DNA of 64,000 nt from Streptomyces sp. Root1304 (lineage in GTDB: Bacteria; Actinomycetota; Actinomycetes; Streptomycetales; Streptomycetaceae). Each line of letters starts with the position of its first letter. Within the stretch, counting starts at the first letter, position 1. The DNA is taken from NCBI RefSeq assembly GCF_001426405.1, contig NZ_LMEP01000028.1:1-64000 (forward strand), written 5' to 3'. A program made the position numbers and the translations under genes. The notes under the pieces were generated by a model. That model searched no databases and had not been told where the DNA came from. It worked only from the letters and a program-made list of their open reading frames with translations. Below, one piece after another: positions 15,478-23,382 of the stretch.

Positions 15478-18093
15478 GTGGACGCCGAACTGACCAACCG
15501 GAGCCGGGACGCGATCAACGCGGCGAGCAGCCGTGCCGTGTCCGAGGGGCACGCCGACCTGACCCCCGCCCATCTCCTGCTGGCACTCCTGACGGGTCAG
15601 GAGAACGAGAACATCACCGATCTGCTCGCCGCCGTCGAGGCCGACCAGGCGGTCGTGCGCGCCGGCGCGGAGCGGCTGCTCGCCGCCCTGCCGAGCGTCA
15701 CGGGGTCCACGGTCGCGCCCCCGCAGCCCAGCCGCGACTTCCTCGCGGTCATCGCCGACGCCGACAAGCGGGCCAAGGAGCTGGGCGACGACTTCCTGTC
15801 CACCGAGCACCTCCTGATCGGGCTCGCCGCCAAGGGCGGGCCGGCCGGTGAGATCCTCGACCGGCAGGGCGCGAGCGCTTCGAAGCTGCTCGACGCTTTC
15901 GAGAAGAGCAGGGGAGGACGCCGGGTGACCACACCCGACCCGGAGGGGCAGTACAAGGCGCTGGAGAAGTTCGGCACGGACTTCACGGCCGCCGCGCGCG
16001 AGGGCAAGCTCGACCCGGTCATCGGCCGGGACCACGAGATCCGCCGCGTCGTGCAGGTGCTGTCCCGCCGCACCAAGAACAACCCGGTCCTCATCGGTGA
16101 GCCCGGCGTCGGCAAGACCGCCGTCGTCGAGGGCCTCGCCCAGCGGATCGTGAAGGGCGACGTGCCCGAGTCGCTGAAGAACAAGCGGCTGGTCTCGCTC
16201 GACCTCGGCGCGATGGTCGCGGGAGCCAAGTACCGCGGCGAGTTCGAGGAGCGCCTGAAGACCGTGCTCTCCGAGATCAAGGCGAGCGACGGCCAGATCA
16301 TCACCTTCATCGACGAGCTGCACACGGTCGTCGGCGCGGGCGCCGGCGGCGACTCCGCCATGGACGCGGGCAACATGCTCAAGCCGATGCTGGCCCGCGG
16401 CGAGCTGCGGATGGTCGGCGCGACCACCCTCGACGAGTACCGCGAGCGGATCGAGAAGGACCCCGCCCTGGAGCGCCGCTTCCAGCAGGTCCTGGTCGCC
16501 GAGCCGACCGTCGAGGACACCATCGCGATCCTCCGCGGTCTCAAGGGCCGCTACGAGGCCCATCACAAGGTGCAGATCAACGACTCCGCGCTGGTGGCCG
16601 CCGCGACCCTCTCCGACCGGTACATCACCTCCCGCTTCCTCCCCGACAAGGCCATCGACCTCGTCGACGAGGCCGCCTCACGGCTCCGCATGGAGATCGA
16701 CTCCTCGCCCGTCGAGATCGACGAGCTCCAGCGCTCCGTGGACCGGCTCCGCATGGAGGAGCTGGCCCTGAAGAACGAGACGGACGCGGCGAGCAGGCAG
16801 CGCCTGGAGAAGCTGCGGCGCGACCTCGCCGACCGCGAGGAGGAGCTGCGGGGCCTCACCGCCCGCTGGGAGAAGGAGAAGCAGTCCCTCAACCGGGTCG
16901 GCGAGCTGAAGGAGCGCCTCGACGAGGTCCGGGGCCGCGCCGAGCGCGCCCAGCGCGACGGCGACTTCGACACCGCGTCCAAGCTGCTCTACGGCGAGAT
17001 CCCGGCCCTGGAGCGGGAGCTGGCGGAGGCCTCCGAGGCCGAGGCCCAGCAGGAGTCCTCCAAGGACACCATGGTCAAGGAGGAGGTCGGTCCCGATGAC
17101 ATCGCGGACGTGGTCGGCTCCTGGACCGGCATCCCCGCCGGCCGCCTCCTGGAGGGCGAGACGCGGAAGCTGCTCCGCATGGAGGACGAGCTCGGCAGGC
17201 GGCTGATCGGCCAGTCCGAGGCCGTCCAGGCGGTCTCCGACGCCGTCCGCCGCACCCGCGCGGGCATCGCGGACCCCGACCGGCCCACCGGCTCCTTCCT
17301 CTTCCTCGGCCCCACCGGCGTCGGCAAGACGGAGCTGGCGAAGGCGCTCGCGGACTTCCTCTTCGACGACGAGCGGGCCATGATCCGCATCGACATGTCG
17401 GAGTACGGCGAGAAGCACAGCGTCGCCCGGCTGGTCGGCGCGCCCCCCGGCTACGTCGGGTACGAGGAGGGCGGCCAGCTCACGGAGGCGGTCCGCCGCC
17501 GCCCGTACAGCGTGGTCCTGCTCGACGAGGTGGAGAAGGCGCACCCGGAGGTCTTCGACGTCCTGCTCCAGGTCCTGGACGACGGCCGGCTCACTGACGG
17601 ACAGGGCCGGACGGTGGACTTCCGCAACACCATCCTGATCCTGACCTCGAACCTCGGCAGCCAGTACCTCGTCGACCCCTCGACCCCCGAGGACGTCAAG
17701 AAGCAGCAGGTCCTGGACGTGGTGCGGGCCAGCTTCAAGCCGGAGTTCCTCAACCGGCTCGACGACCTGGTGGTCTTCTCCGCCCTCGACCGGGCCGAGC
17801 TGGGCCGGATCGCACGGCTCCAGATCGACCGGCTCGCGAAGCGGCTCGCCGAGCGGCGGCTCACCCTGGACGTCACCCCGGAGGCCCTGGAGTGGCTGGC
17901 CGAGGAGGGCAACGACCCGGCGTACGGCGCCCGGCCGCTGCGCCGTCTCATCCAGACGGCGATCGGGGACCGGCTCGCCAAGGAGATCCTCGCGGGCGAG
18001 GTCGTCGACGGCGACACGGTCCGGGTGGACCGCTTCGAGGACGGCCTGATCGTCGGGGCGGCGGACCCGGCCCCGTCCGGAAAGTCCCTCTGA
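15478..18093 (+). CDS. clpB: ATP-dependent disaggregase ClpB (Hsp100)
   Basis: Hexameric AAA+ chaperone that pulls apart protein aggregates together with DnaK. 871 residues with GTG start and a good ribosome site (aggagg). Order: N-terminal repeat domain (about 1-145); first nucleotide domain with GEPGVGKTAVVEG near 205 and IITFIDELHTVVGAG; the coiled-coil middle domain (about 405-525, containing LRRDLADREEELRGL) that marks ClpB rather than ClpA or ClpC; and the second nucleotide domain with GPTGVGKTELAKA near 613 and VVLLDEVEKAH. No frameshift is seen. Monocistronic, HspR-controlled by the upstream HAIR site. Confidence 0.97.
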   Translation: MDAELTNRSRDAINAASSRAVSEGHADLTPAHLLLALLTGQENENITDLLAAVEADQAVVRAGAERLLAALPSVTGSTVAPPQPSRDFLAVIADADKRAKELGDDFLSTEHLLIGLAAKGGPAGEILDRQGASASKLLDAFEKSRGGRRVTTPDPEGQYKALEKFGTDFTAAAREGKLDPVIGRDHEIRRVVQVLSRRTKNNPVLIGEPGVGKTAVVEGLAQRIVKGDVPESLKNKRLVSLDLGAMVAGAKYRGEFEERLKTVLSEIKASDGQIITFIDELHTVVGAGAGGDSAMDAGNMLKPMLARGELRMVGATTLDEYRERIEKDPALERRFQQVLVAEPTVEDTIAILRGLKGRYEAHHKVQINDSALVAAATLSDRYITSRFLPDKAIDLVDEAASRLRMEIDSSPVEIDELQRSVDRLRMEELALKNETDAASRQRLEKLRRDLADREEELRGLTARWEKEKQSLNRVGELKERLDEVRGRAERAQRDGDFDTASKLLYGEIPALERELAEASEAEAQQESSKDTMVKEEVGPDDIADVVGSWTGIPAGRLLEGETRKLLRMEDELGRRLIGQSEAVQAVSDAVRRTRAGIADPDRPTGSFLFLGPTGVGKTELAKALADFLFDDERAMIRIDMSEYGEKHSVARLVGAPPGYVGYEEGGQLTEAVRRRPYSVVLLDEVEKAHPEVFDVLLQVLDDGRLTDGQGRTVDFRNTILILTSNLGSQYLVDPSTPEDVKKQQVLDVVRASFKPEFLNRLDDLVVFSALDRAELGRIARLQIDRLAKRLAERRLTLDVTPEALEWLAEEGNDPAYGARPLRRLIQTAIGDRLAKEILAGEVVDGDTVRVDRFEDGLIVGAADPAPSGKSL

Positions 18094-18094
18094 C

Positions 18095-18553
18095 TCAGAG
18101 GTCGAAGGCCTCCACGCGTACGAGGGCGGTGCCGCCGTCCTCGTACGTGACCCGGAGGTGCACGTAGAGCACGTCGTCGAAGGACACGTTCACACAGCGG
18201 TCCACCTCGCAGGAGTGCGGCGGCTCGCCCGTCGGATAGGTCGCGTCCAGCCACCCCCCGAGCTCGGAGCGCGGCATCCGGAACTCGGCCTCCGCATGGG
18301 TGTCCTGCCAGTGGGCCGCCGTGCACCGGGCGTCCTCGGCGCTCATCGGCAGGCTTCCCTTGGCGAAGGCCATCAGCTGGGCGCAGTCGACCGGCTTCGG
18401 CTCGCCGATCTCGTCCCAGGCCATCGCGCCCCAGACGAGCAGGGCCAGCGGGCCGCCGCACACGAGGGTCACCGCCGCCGACACCCAGACCCAGGTCCAC
18501 GGCCGCGGGCGCACCGGTTTCGTCCTGTTCCCCGTTTTCTCCCCCATGAGCAC
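18095..18553 (-). CDS. Small membrane-anchored protein of unknown function
   Basis: 152 residues with one N-terminal transmembrane segment (VSAAVTLVCGGPLALLVWGA, about 25-44) after a basic stretch, then an outside domain with four cysteines (DCAQLM, ARCTAA, HSCEVDRC) that could form two disulfides. An internal Met at 18547 (MGEKTG) is an equally good start. It ends 2 bp from the convergent clpB stop, so the 3' ends nearly touch. Family not recognised. Confidence 0.7.
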   Translation of the reverse strand: MLMGEKTGNRTKPVRPRPWTWVWVSAAVTLVCGGPLALLVWGAMAWDEIGEPKPVDCAQLMAFAKGSLPMSAEDARCTAAHWQDTHAEAEFRMPRSELGGWLDATYPTGEPPHSCEVDRCVNVSFDDVLYVHLRVTYEDGGTALVRVEAFDL

Positions 18554-18654
18554 CAGATCTTGTCAGCCCGCAGCGGATCGCGGGAGGTGGGACTTGCCAC
18601 GTACCGCCCGGCATGGGGGAGGATGGCGAGCATCCGTACGAAGGGAAATTCACG

Positions 18655-19191
18655 GTGAGCATCGACCCGTCCTCGATTCCGAATTTCGGGGGCCAGCCCC
18701 AGCCTCAGGCCGCAGGACCGGCGGGCCCCGTCGTCCCCGACCAGGACCTCGTCAAGCAGCTCCTCGAGCAGATGGAGCTGAAGTACGTCGTCGACGACGA
18801 GGGTGACCTCGCGGCGCCGTGGGAGGAGTTCCGCACGTACTTCATGTTCCGCGGCGAGGACGAGCAGCAGGTCTTCTCGGTGCGGACGTTCTACGACCGC
18901 CCGCACTCCGCCGACGACCGCGCCAGGGTCCTCGACGCGATCGACGACTGGAACCGCCGCACCCTGTGGCCGAAGGTCTACACGCACCTGCACGAGGAGG
19001 AGGACGGCTCCGCCACCCTCCGCCTCATCGGTGAGGCGCAGATGCTGATCGGCACCGGCGTCGCCCTGGAGCACTTCGTGTCCTCCACGGTCAGCTGGGT
19101 CCGCGCCTCCATCGAGTTCGACAAGTGGATCGTCGAGCAGTTCGGCCTGGAGTCCCCCGAGGAGAAGGCCGAGGGCGACGAGGAGGCGTAA
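18655..19191 (+). CDS. YbjN-domain protein
   Basis: A 178-residue protein from GTG 18655, chosen for the aagggaaa ribosome site 6 bp upstream; the open frame extends to 18613. A Pro/Gly-rich first 30 residues lead into a YbjN-type fold (DQDLVKQLLEQMELKYVVDD, later RTFYDRPHSADDRARVLDAI, then LIGTGVALEHFVSSTVSW). YbjN domains resemble type III secretion chaperones and occur in bacterial stress and sensory proteins; the target is unknown. The tail is acidic. It stands alone between two minus-strand genes. Confidence 0.8.
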   Translation: MSIDPSSIPNFGGQPQPQAAGPAGPVVPDQDLVKQLLEQMELKYVVDDEGDLAAPWEEFRTYFMFRGEDEQQVFSVRTFYDRPHSADDRARVLDAIDDWNRRTLWPKVYTHLHEEEDGSATLRLIGEAQMLIGTGVALEHFVSSTVSWVRASIEFDKWIVEQFGLESPEEKAEGDEEA

Positions 19192-19214
19192 GCCCCCTCG
19201 CTGGGCCGCTCGGC

Positions 19215-20450
19215 TCAGATCGCCATGCGCGCGAGCGTGAGGGCGTAGGCCCCGTAGCAGAACGAGAGCCCGGCCAGGGCCGCGATCACCACGACCGCGG
19301 CCCTCGGCCGGGCTTTCGTCAGTGCCCCGGCGAGCGGCAGCAGCAGCGGGAAGGCCGGGAGCAGGAACCGCGGCTTCGACTCGAAGAAGCCAGAGCCGCC
19401 GACCGCGATGAGCACGAGCACCGCCGTGTACGCGAGGACGGGCAGCGGCAGCCGCTCCCCGCACACGACGAGCGCGAAGAGCAGCACCCCCGCGCCGGTG
19501 AGGAGCAGCGCCATCGCGAAGCCGAACTGGGTCGGACCGCCCAGCATCTCCCGGACGAACAGCAGGGCGCCCTTCCCGAGGTCGAAGCGGGAGGTCCAGC
19601 CCGACTGCACCGCGAAGTAGCCGCCGAGCAGGTCGCCCCGGCGGGCCCCCACCCAGAGCAGATACGCGAGCCAGCCGGCCGGCGCGAGGCAGGCGGCCGC
19701 CCACACCCGGGACCCGGCCCGGCCGCGGGTCCGCCACAGCTCGCAGGCGACGGCGGTCAGGACGGCGGCGGCGACCGCGATGCCGTTGGGGCGGGTGAGC
19801 CCGGCGAGGCTCGCGAGGGAGGCCGCCCAGAGCCAGCGGCGGGTCAGCAGCGCGTACAGCGCCCAGGCGGCGAAGGCGGTCATGACCGGCTCCGTGTACG
19901 CCATGGTCAGCACGATCGAGTGCGGCAGCAGTCCCCACAGCAGGACGAGCACGACGGCGGTGGCCCGCCCCCGCAGCCGCTCCCCGACCGCGTAGACGCC
20001 CCATGCGGCGGCCCCGGCGGCGAGCCAGGACAGCAGCAGCCCGGCGGTGCCCCCGGCGACCGGCAGCACGGTGGTGACGGCCCGCACGAGCGCCGGGTAG
20101 AGCGGGAAGAAGGCCAGGTCGGACAGGATCATGTCGTGGGCGCCGTGCAGGGTCCGCCCGTAGCCGTGGGCCGCGATCCCGGTGTACCACCCGGAGTCCC
20201 AGGAGGTCGCGAGGAGCGTCCGGGGCGAGCGGCCGGTGTGCCGGGCCCAGAGCGCGAGGACCAGCACGCCGGTGAGCCGGGCGGCGGCGAAGAGCCCGAG
20301 CGCGGGCGCGGCCCGGCGGAGCGCGGCGCGCCACCGGGGGGCGCGGCGCACGGCCCGTCGGTCCGGGCTGTCCCGGACCGCGGTGGTCGTCGGCCGGTCG
20401 AGGGTCTCGGCGGACAGGGTGCACCTCCGGGCGCGCGGGAAACCGGTCAC
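19215..20450 (-). CDS. Polytopic glycosyltransferase (PIG-V-like mannosyltransferase)
   Basis: 411 residues with about ten hydrophobic helices. The first extracytoplasmic loop carries WDSGWYTGIAAHGYG (about 83-97), the acidic active-site motif of GT-C/PIG-V-type enzymes that use polyprenyl-phosphate sugars. Later loops include GLTRPNGIAV and ESKPRFLLPAFPLLLPLAG, also typical. The enzyme should add a sugar (probably mannose) on the outer face of the membrane; the acceptor is unknown. The start is a GTG with an Arg-rich cytoplasmic leader of about 45 residues. It stands alone and is convergent with the YbjN gene. Confidence 0.82.
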   Translation of the reverse strand: MTGFPRARRCTLSAETLDRPTTTAVRDSPDRRAVRRAPRWRAALRRAAPALGLFAAARLTGVLVLALWARHTGRSPRTLLATSWDSGWYTGIAAHGYGRTLHGAHDMILSDLAFFPLYPALVRAVTTVLPVAGGTAGLLLSWLAAGAAAWGVYAVGERLRGRATAVVLVLLWGLLPHSIVLTMAYTEPVMTAFAAWALYALLTRRWLWAASLASLAGLTRPNGIAVAAAVLTAVACELWRTRGRAGSRVWAAACLAPAGWLAYLLWVGARRGDLLGGYFAVQSGWTSRFDLGKGALLFVREMLGGPTQFGFAMALLLTGAGVLLFALVVCGERLPLPVLAYTAVLVLIAVGGSGFFESKPRFLLPAFPLLLPLAGALTKARPRAAVVVIAALAGLSFCYGAYALTLARMAI

Positions 20451-20561
20451 TGCCGATAAATCGGTCTACCCGACCATCGGCCCGGCGCCCGGGGGGCGCG
20501 CGCGGACACAACCCGCCCGGGGGAACGCCCCCGGACGGATCCCGCGGTCCGCGCCGCGGCG

Positions 20562-21746
20562 TCAGCCCAGCCGCTTGAGCCGCGAGACGGCCTCCTCCAG
20601 GACCTCGGTCTTCTTGCAGAAGGCGAAGCGGACGAAGGGGGCGCCGGCCTCGCGGTGGTCGTAGAAGACGGCGTTGGGGATGGCGACGACCCCGGCGCGC
20701 TCGGGCAGCGAACGGCAGAAGGCGAAGCCGTCCTCCTCGCCGAGCGGGCGGATGTCGGTGGTGACGAAGTAGGTCCCCGCGGGCCGGTAGACGGCGAAGC
20801 CGGCCTGCGCGAGGCCCTCGGCGAGCAGGTCCCGCTTGGCGGCCAGGTCGGCGCGGAAGCCGTCGAAGTACGCGTCCGGCAGGCGGAGCGCCTCGGCGAC
20901 GGCGTACTGGAAGGGGCCCGCGGACACGTACGTGAGGAACTGCTTGGCCGAGCGGACGGCGGAGGTCAGCTCGGGGCTCGCGGTGATCCAGCCGACCTTC
21001 CAGCCCGTGAACGAGAAGGTCTTGCCGCTCGAACCGATGGTGACGGTGCGCTCCCGCATCCCGGGCAGGCTCGCGAGCGGCAGGTGTTCGGCGCCGTCGA
21101 AGACCAGGTGCTCGTACACCTCGTCCGTGACGACGAGCAGGTCCCGCTCGGTCGCCAGCTCGGCGACGGCGGTCAGCTCGGCCCGGGTGAGGACGGTGCC
21201 GGTGGGGTTGTGGGGGGTGTTGAGGAGGATCAGCCGGGTCCGGTCGGTGACGGCGGCCCGCAGTTCGTCCAGGTCGAGGACGAAGCGCCGGTCGCCGTCG
21301 CCGTCCTGCTCGGGACGGAGGGTGACCGGGACCCTGGTGCCGCCGGCCATCGCGATGCAGGCGGCGTACGAGTCGTAGTACGGCTCCAGGGCGATCACCT
21401 CGTCGCCCGGCTCGACCAGGGCGAGCAGCGCGGCGGCGATGGCCTCGGTGGCGCCCGCCGTGACCAGCACCTCGGTGTCGGGTTCGTAGGAGAGGCCGTA
21501 CCGCCCGCGCTGGTGGTCGGCGATGGCCGAGCGCAGTTCGGGGACGCCGGGGCCGGGCGGGTACTGGTTGCCGCGGCCGTCCCGCAGCGCGCGGACCGCC
21601 GCCTCCCGGATCTCCTCGGGGCCGTCGGTGTCGGGGAAGCCCTGACCGAGGTTGATCGACCCGGTCCTGGTGGCGAGCGCGGACATCTCGGCGAAGATCG
21701 TCGTCCCGAACTCGGCGAGGCGGCGGTTGAGCAGCGGTCGTGTCAT
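20562..21746 (-). CDS. PLP-dependent aminotransferase (class I, DapC/aspartate-type)
   Basis: 394-residue fold-type I aminotransferase. Visible are INLGQGFPDTDGP, NQYPPGPGVPELRSAIADH, the cofactor loop TAGATEAIAAAL, the substrate/PLP motif NTPHNPTG, TDEVYEHLVFDG, and the Schiff-base lysine in SSGKTFSFTGWKVGW (about 240). It is closest in style to N-succinyldiaminopimelate or kynurenine/glutamine aminotransferases, so the substrate is uncertain. The ATG at 21746 is preceded by aggatgg. The frame continues to 22031 as a very acidic stretch, which is only the antisense of the Ser/Cys tail gene on the other strand. Confidence 0.9.
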   Translation of the reverse strand: MTRPLLNRRLAEFGTTIFAEMSALATRTGSINLGQGFPDTDGPEEIREAAVRALRDGRGNQYPPGPGVPELRSAIADHQRGRYGLSYEPDTEVLVTAGATEAIAAALLALVEPGDEVIALEPYYDSYAACIAMAGGTRVPVTLRPEQDGDGDRRFVLDLDELRAAVTDRTRLILLNTPHNPTGTVLTRAELTAVAELATERDLLVVTDEVYEHLVFDGAEHLPLASLPGMRERTVTIGSSGKTFSFTGWKVGWITASPELTSAVRSAKQFLTYVSAGPFQYAVAEALRLPDAYFDGFRADLAAKRDLLAEGLAQAGFAVYRPAGTYFVTTDIRPLGEEDGFAFCRSLPERAGVVAIPNAVFYDHREAGAPFVRFAFCKKTEVLEEAVSRLKRLG

Positions 21747-21781
21747 GACGGCCATCCTGGGGCCGGACTCGTGCCGCCGCC

Positions 21782-21809
21782 AAGCTCTGGACTTGCTCAA
21801 GTGCGCTTT
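21782..21809 (+). promoter_or_regulatory. 28-bp upstream element, copy A
   Basis: aagctctggact-t-gctcaagt-gc-gcttt, ending 31 bp before the Ser/Cys-tail gene. 25 of 28 bases match copy B at 22128-22155 in front of the sister gene. Its centre ACTTGCTCAAGT is a palindrome in this copy, so it may be a regulator site or a shared promoter block. Confidence 0.65.
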
Positions 21810-21840
21810 GGCGGGCGGCCGGAACGGGGATCGCCCTGGC

Positions 21841-22116
21841 ATGAACATCGCATACCTCATCGTCGGCCTCACGGTCGTCGCCGCGGTCGTCGTGGCGGTC
21901 GGGGCGTGGGCGGCCGGGCGCGGCTCGGGTGCCGGTGGCGGCGCGAGCTGGTGGGCGGGCTCGTCCTCCTCCTCGTCCTCCTCGTCCTCGTCCTCCTCCT
22001 GCTCGTCGTCCACGTCGTTCTCCTGCTCCACCTCCTCGTGTTCGAGCTCGTCCGGTTCCTCGTGTTCGAGTTCTTCCTGCTCCTCGTCGAGCTGCTCCAG
22101 CTCCTCGTGCAGCTGA
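21841..22116 (+). CDS. Tiny membrane protein with Ser/Cys-rich tail
   Basis: 91 residues. An N-terminal transmembrane helix (IAYLIVGLTVVAAVVVAVGA, about 3-22) is followed by a Gly-rich linker and then about 50 residues made almost only of Ser and Cys (units such as SSSSC). Seven cysteines are spaced along the tail, several at five-residue intervals (SSSSC three times at the end). On the antisense strand the same DNA reads as a Glu/Asp-rich frame, but the transmembrane start, the spaced cysteines and the sister gene at 22210 support the plus strand. The 28-bp element and a purine stretch (ggaacgggga) precede the ATG. Possibly a surface or envelope metal-binding or cross-linked tail; unknown. 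Confidence 0.65.
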   Translation: MNIAYLIVGLTVVAAVVVAVGAWAAGRGSGAGGGASWWAGSSSSSSSSSSSSSCSSSTSFSCSTSSCSSSSGSSCSSSSCSSSSCSSSSCS

Positions 22117-22127
22117 GCCCGGAGCCG

Positions 22128-22155
22128 AAGCTCTGGACTCGCTCAAGTCGGCTTT
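22128..22155 (+). promoter_or_regulatory. 28-bp upstream element, copy B
   Basis: aagctctggact-c-gctcaagt-cg-gcttt, 25 of 28 bases identical to copy A. It sits 54 bp before the Gly/Cys-tail gene and 11 bp after the stop of the Ser/Cys-tail gene. Confidence 0.65.
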
Positions 22156-22209
22156 GAGGGGGTGCCGCACCGGGCATCCCCCTCGCACAGAAGAACGGGG
22201 GAAGTACCG

Positions 22210-22455
22210 ATGGACATCTTCATCATCTTCATGGGGGGCCTGATCCTCGTCGGGGTCGCGTCCACCGTCCGGAACCGGATCGGTTCCCGGCGCCGGTGGC
22301 CGAAGAAGCGGGGCCGCCGGTCGGGCAGCGGCAGCGGCAACTGGGCCGACGGCGGCGGCGGGGGCGGCTGCGGCGGCGGCAGTTCGTGCGGCTCCGGCAG
22401 TTCGTGCGGCTCCGGTTCCAGTTGTGGCGGAGGCGGCTGCGGCGGCGGAAGTTGA
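22210..22455 (+). CDS. Tiny membrane protein with Gly/Ser/Cys-rich tail
   Basis: 81 residues. A transmembrane helix (DIFIIFMGGLILVGVASTV, about 2-20) is followed by a strongly basic patch (RNRIGSRRRWPKKRGRR) and a Gly/Ser tail with five evenly spaced cysteines (GCGGGSSCGSGSSCGSGSSC). It has the same plan as the gene at 21841 but a different tail composition, and it has the same 28-bp upstream element, so the two look like a tandem pair. The ribosome site acgggggaag lies 6 bp before the ATG. The positive patch predicts the tail is cytoplasmic by the positive-inside rule, or else that it binds acidic envelope polymers. No known family recognised. Confidence 0.7.
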   Translation: MDIFIIFMGGLILVGVASTVRNRIGSRRRWPKKRGRRSGSGSGNWADGGGGGGCGGGSSCGSGSSCGSGSSCGGGGCGGGS

Positions 22456-22788
22456 GTGCGGGGCCGCCGCGCGGGTACGGGACGACCGTGCGGCCATGAG
22501 GCTGCCGCGCGGTGACGAGGCGTGAGGCACGTGACGCGGGCAATCCATGCGCACATGTCGATCGATTCCGATTGAACAGTTGAACTGTGGGGTCCCCGAA
22601 GGGGTTGGAAAACACAGCAAGTTGGGTAAAAACGCTGCGAGTCGCCCGGCGTCCGTGGTTCTCTCGCTCCTGACAGAGACAGCCCTCGGACCGTGTGTGG
22701 ACCCGAGCCGGCGATTCCCCACTCCCGTTGAATCCTTCTCCGGGGCGCCCCCGGCCCACCCGTCAAACCGTGTTTGCGGAGCCGACCC
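22456..22788. other. Intergenic region with 13-bp palindrome, no gene seen
   Basis: 333 bp without a convincing gene. The part 22540-22650 is clearly less G+C-rich than its surroundings and contains the perfect palindrome ACAGTTGAACTGT at 22576-22588, plus a short hairpin (ggggtccccgaagggg). It may be the promoter and operator region of the following gene. Confidence 0.5.
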
Positions 22789-23307
22789 ATGCTCACCACC
22801 CTGAAGACCTCCTACACCGACACGCGCGCGGCCGATCTGGCCTGGGCCCTCGGGCGCGAGCCGCTGCCCGCCCTCGCCGTGCTCGACCTCGAACTCACCG
22901 GCGCTAAACTCCAGTTGAGACTGCTCGGCGCCTCCCACCAGGTCCTCCTGGAGGAAGACGGCCGCACCTGCTCGGAGACCGTCGCCTGCATGCCCGGGAG
23001 CAGCACCCCGCTGCCGCTCGGTGTCTCCAAGCGCGTCGGCGACTGGGAGTACGAATTCGCCGCACGCGTCGAGACGCTCTCGCACGGCTCCTTCGCGGGC
23101 CGCGCACAGGAGTTGCTCGCGCTCGTCGCCGACCATCCCAACGGACTCGCGGGGACCTTCCCCGGCTCGCCGCACGCCTTCACGGCGATGCTCGCGCAGC
23201 GTCACGAGGGCCAGGTGCGGTGGCGCACCTGGCACGCCTACCCGCAGGAGGGGCAGTTGGTGGTGACCAGGACCCGGATCGGCGTACGTATGCCTGCCAC
23301 GCTCTGA
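22789..23307 (+). CDS. DUF2617-family protein
   Basis: 172 residues starting at ATG 22789; an earlier in-frame ATG at 22774 lacks a better ribosome site. Soluble, with a beta-rich core (LAVLDLELTGAKLQLRLLGASHQV) and a conserved-looking C-terminal half (PNGLAGTFPGSPHAFTAML, later WRTWHAYPQEGQLVVTRT). Actinobacterial DUF2617 proteins are commonly encoded directly upstream of the membrane spermidine-synthase-like gene, as here, with a 75-bp gap. A functional link is therefore likely but unknown. Confidence 0.85.
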   Translation: MLTTLKTSYTDTRAADLAWALGREPLPALAVLDLELTGAKLQLRLLGASHQVLLEEDGRTCSETVACMPGSSTPLPLGVSKRVGDWEYEFAARVETLSHGSFAGRAQELLALVADHPNGLAGTFPGSPHAFTAMLAQRHEGQVRWRTWHAYPQEGQLVVTRTRIGVRMPATL

Positions 23308-23382
23308 TGCACCCCCCAGGAGCCGCAGATGCACTCGTGTGGGTGACAAGAGGTATCCGAATCGTGACGTAGCGTTACGGTC

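Noticed and set aside
21747..22031. Glu/Asp-rich N-terminal extension of the aminotransferase
   Set aside because: It is the antisense of the Ser/Cys tail gene, lacks a ribosome site, and class I aminotransferases start where ATG 21746 does.
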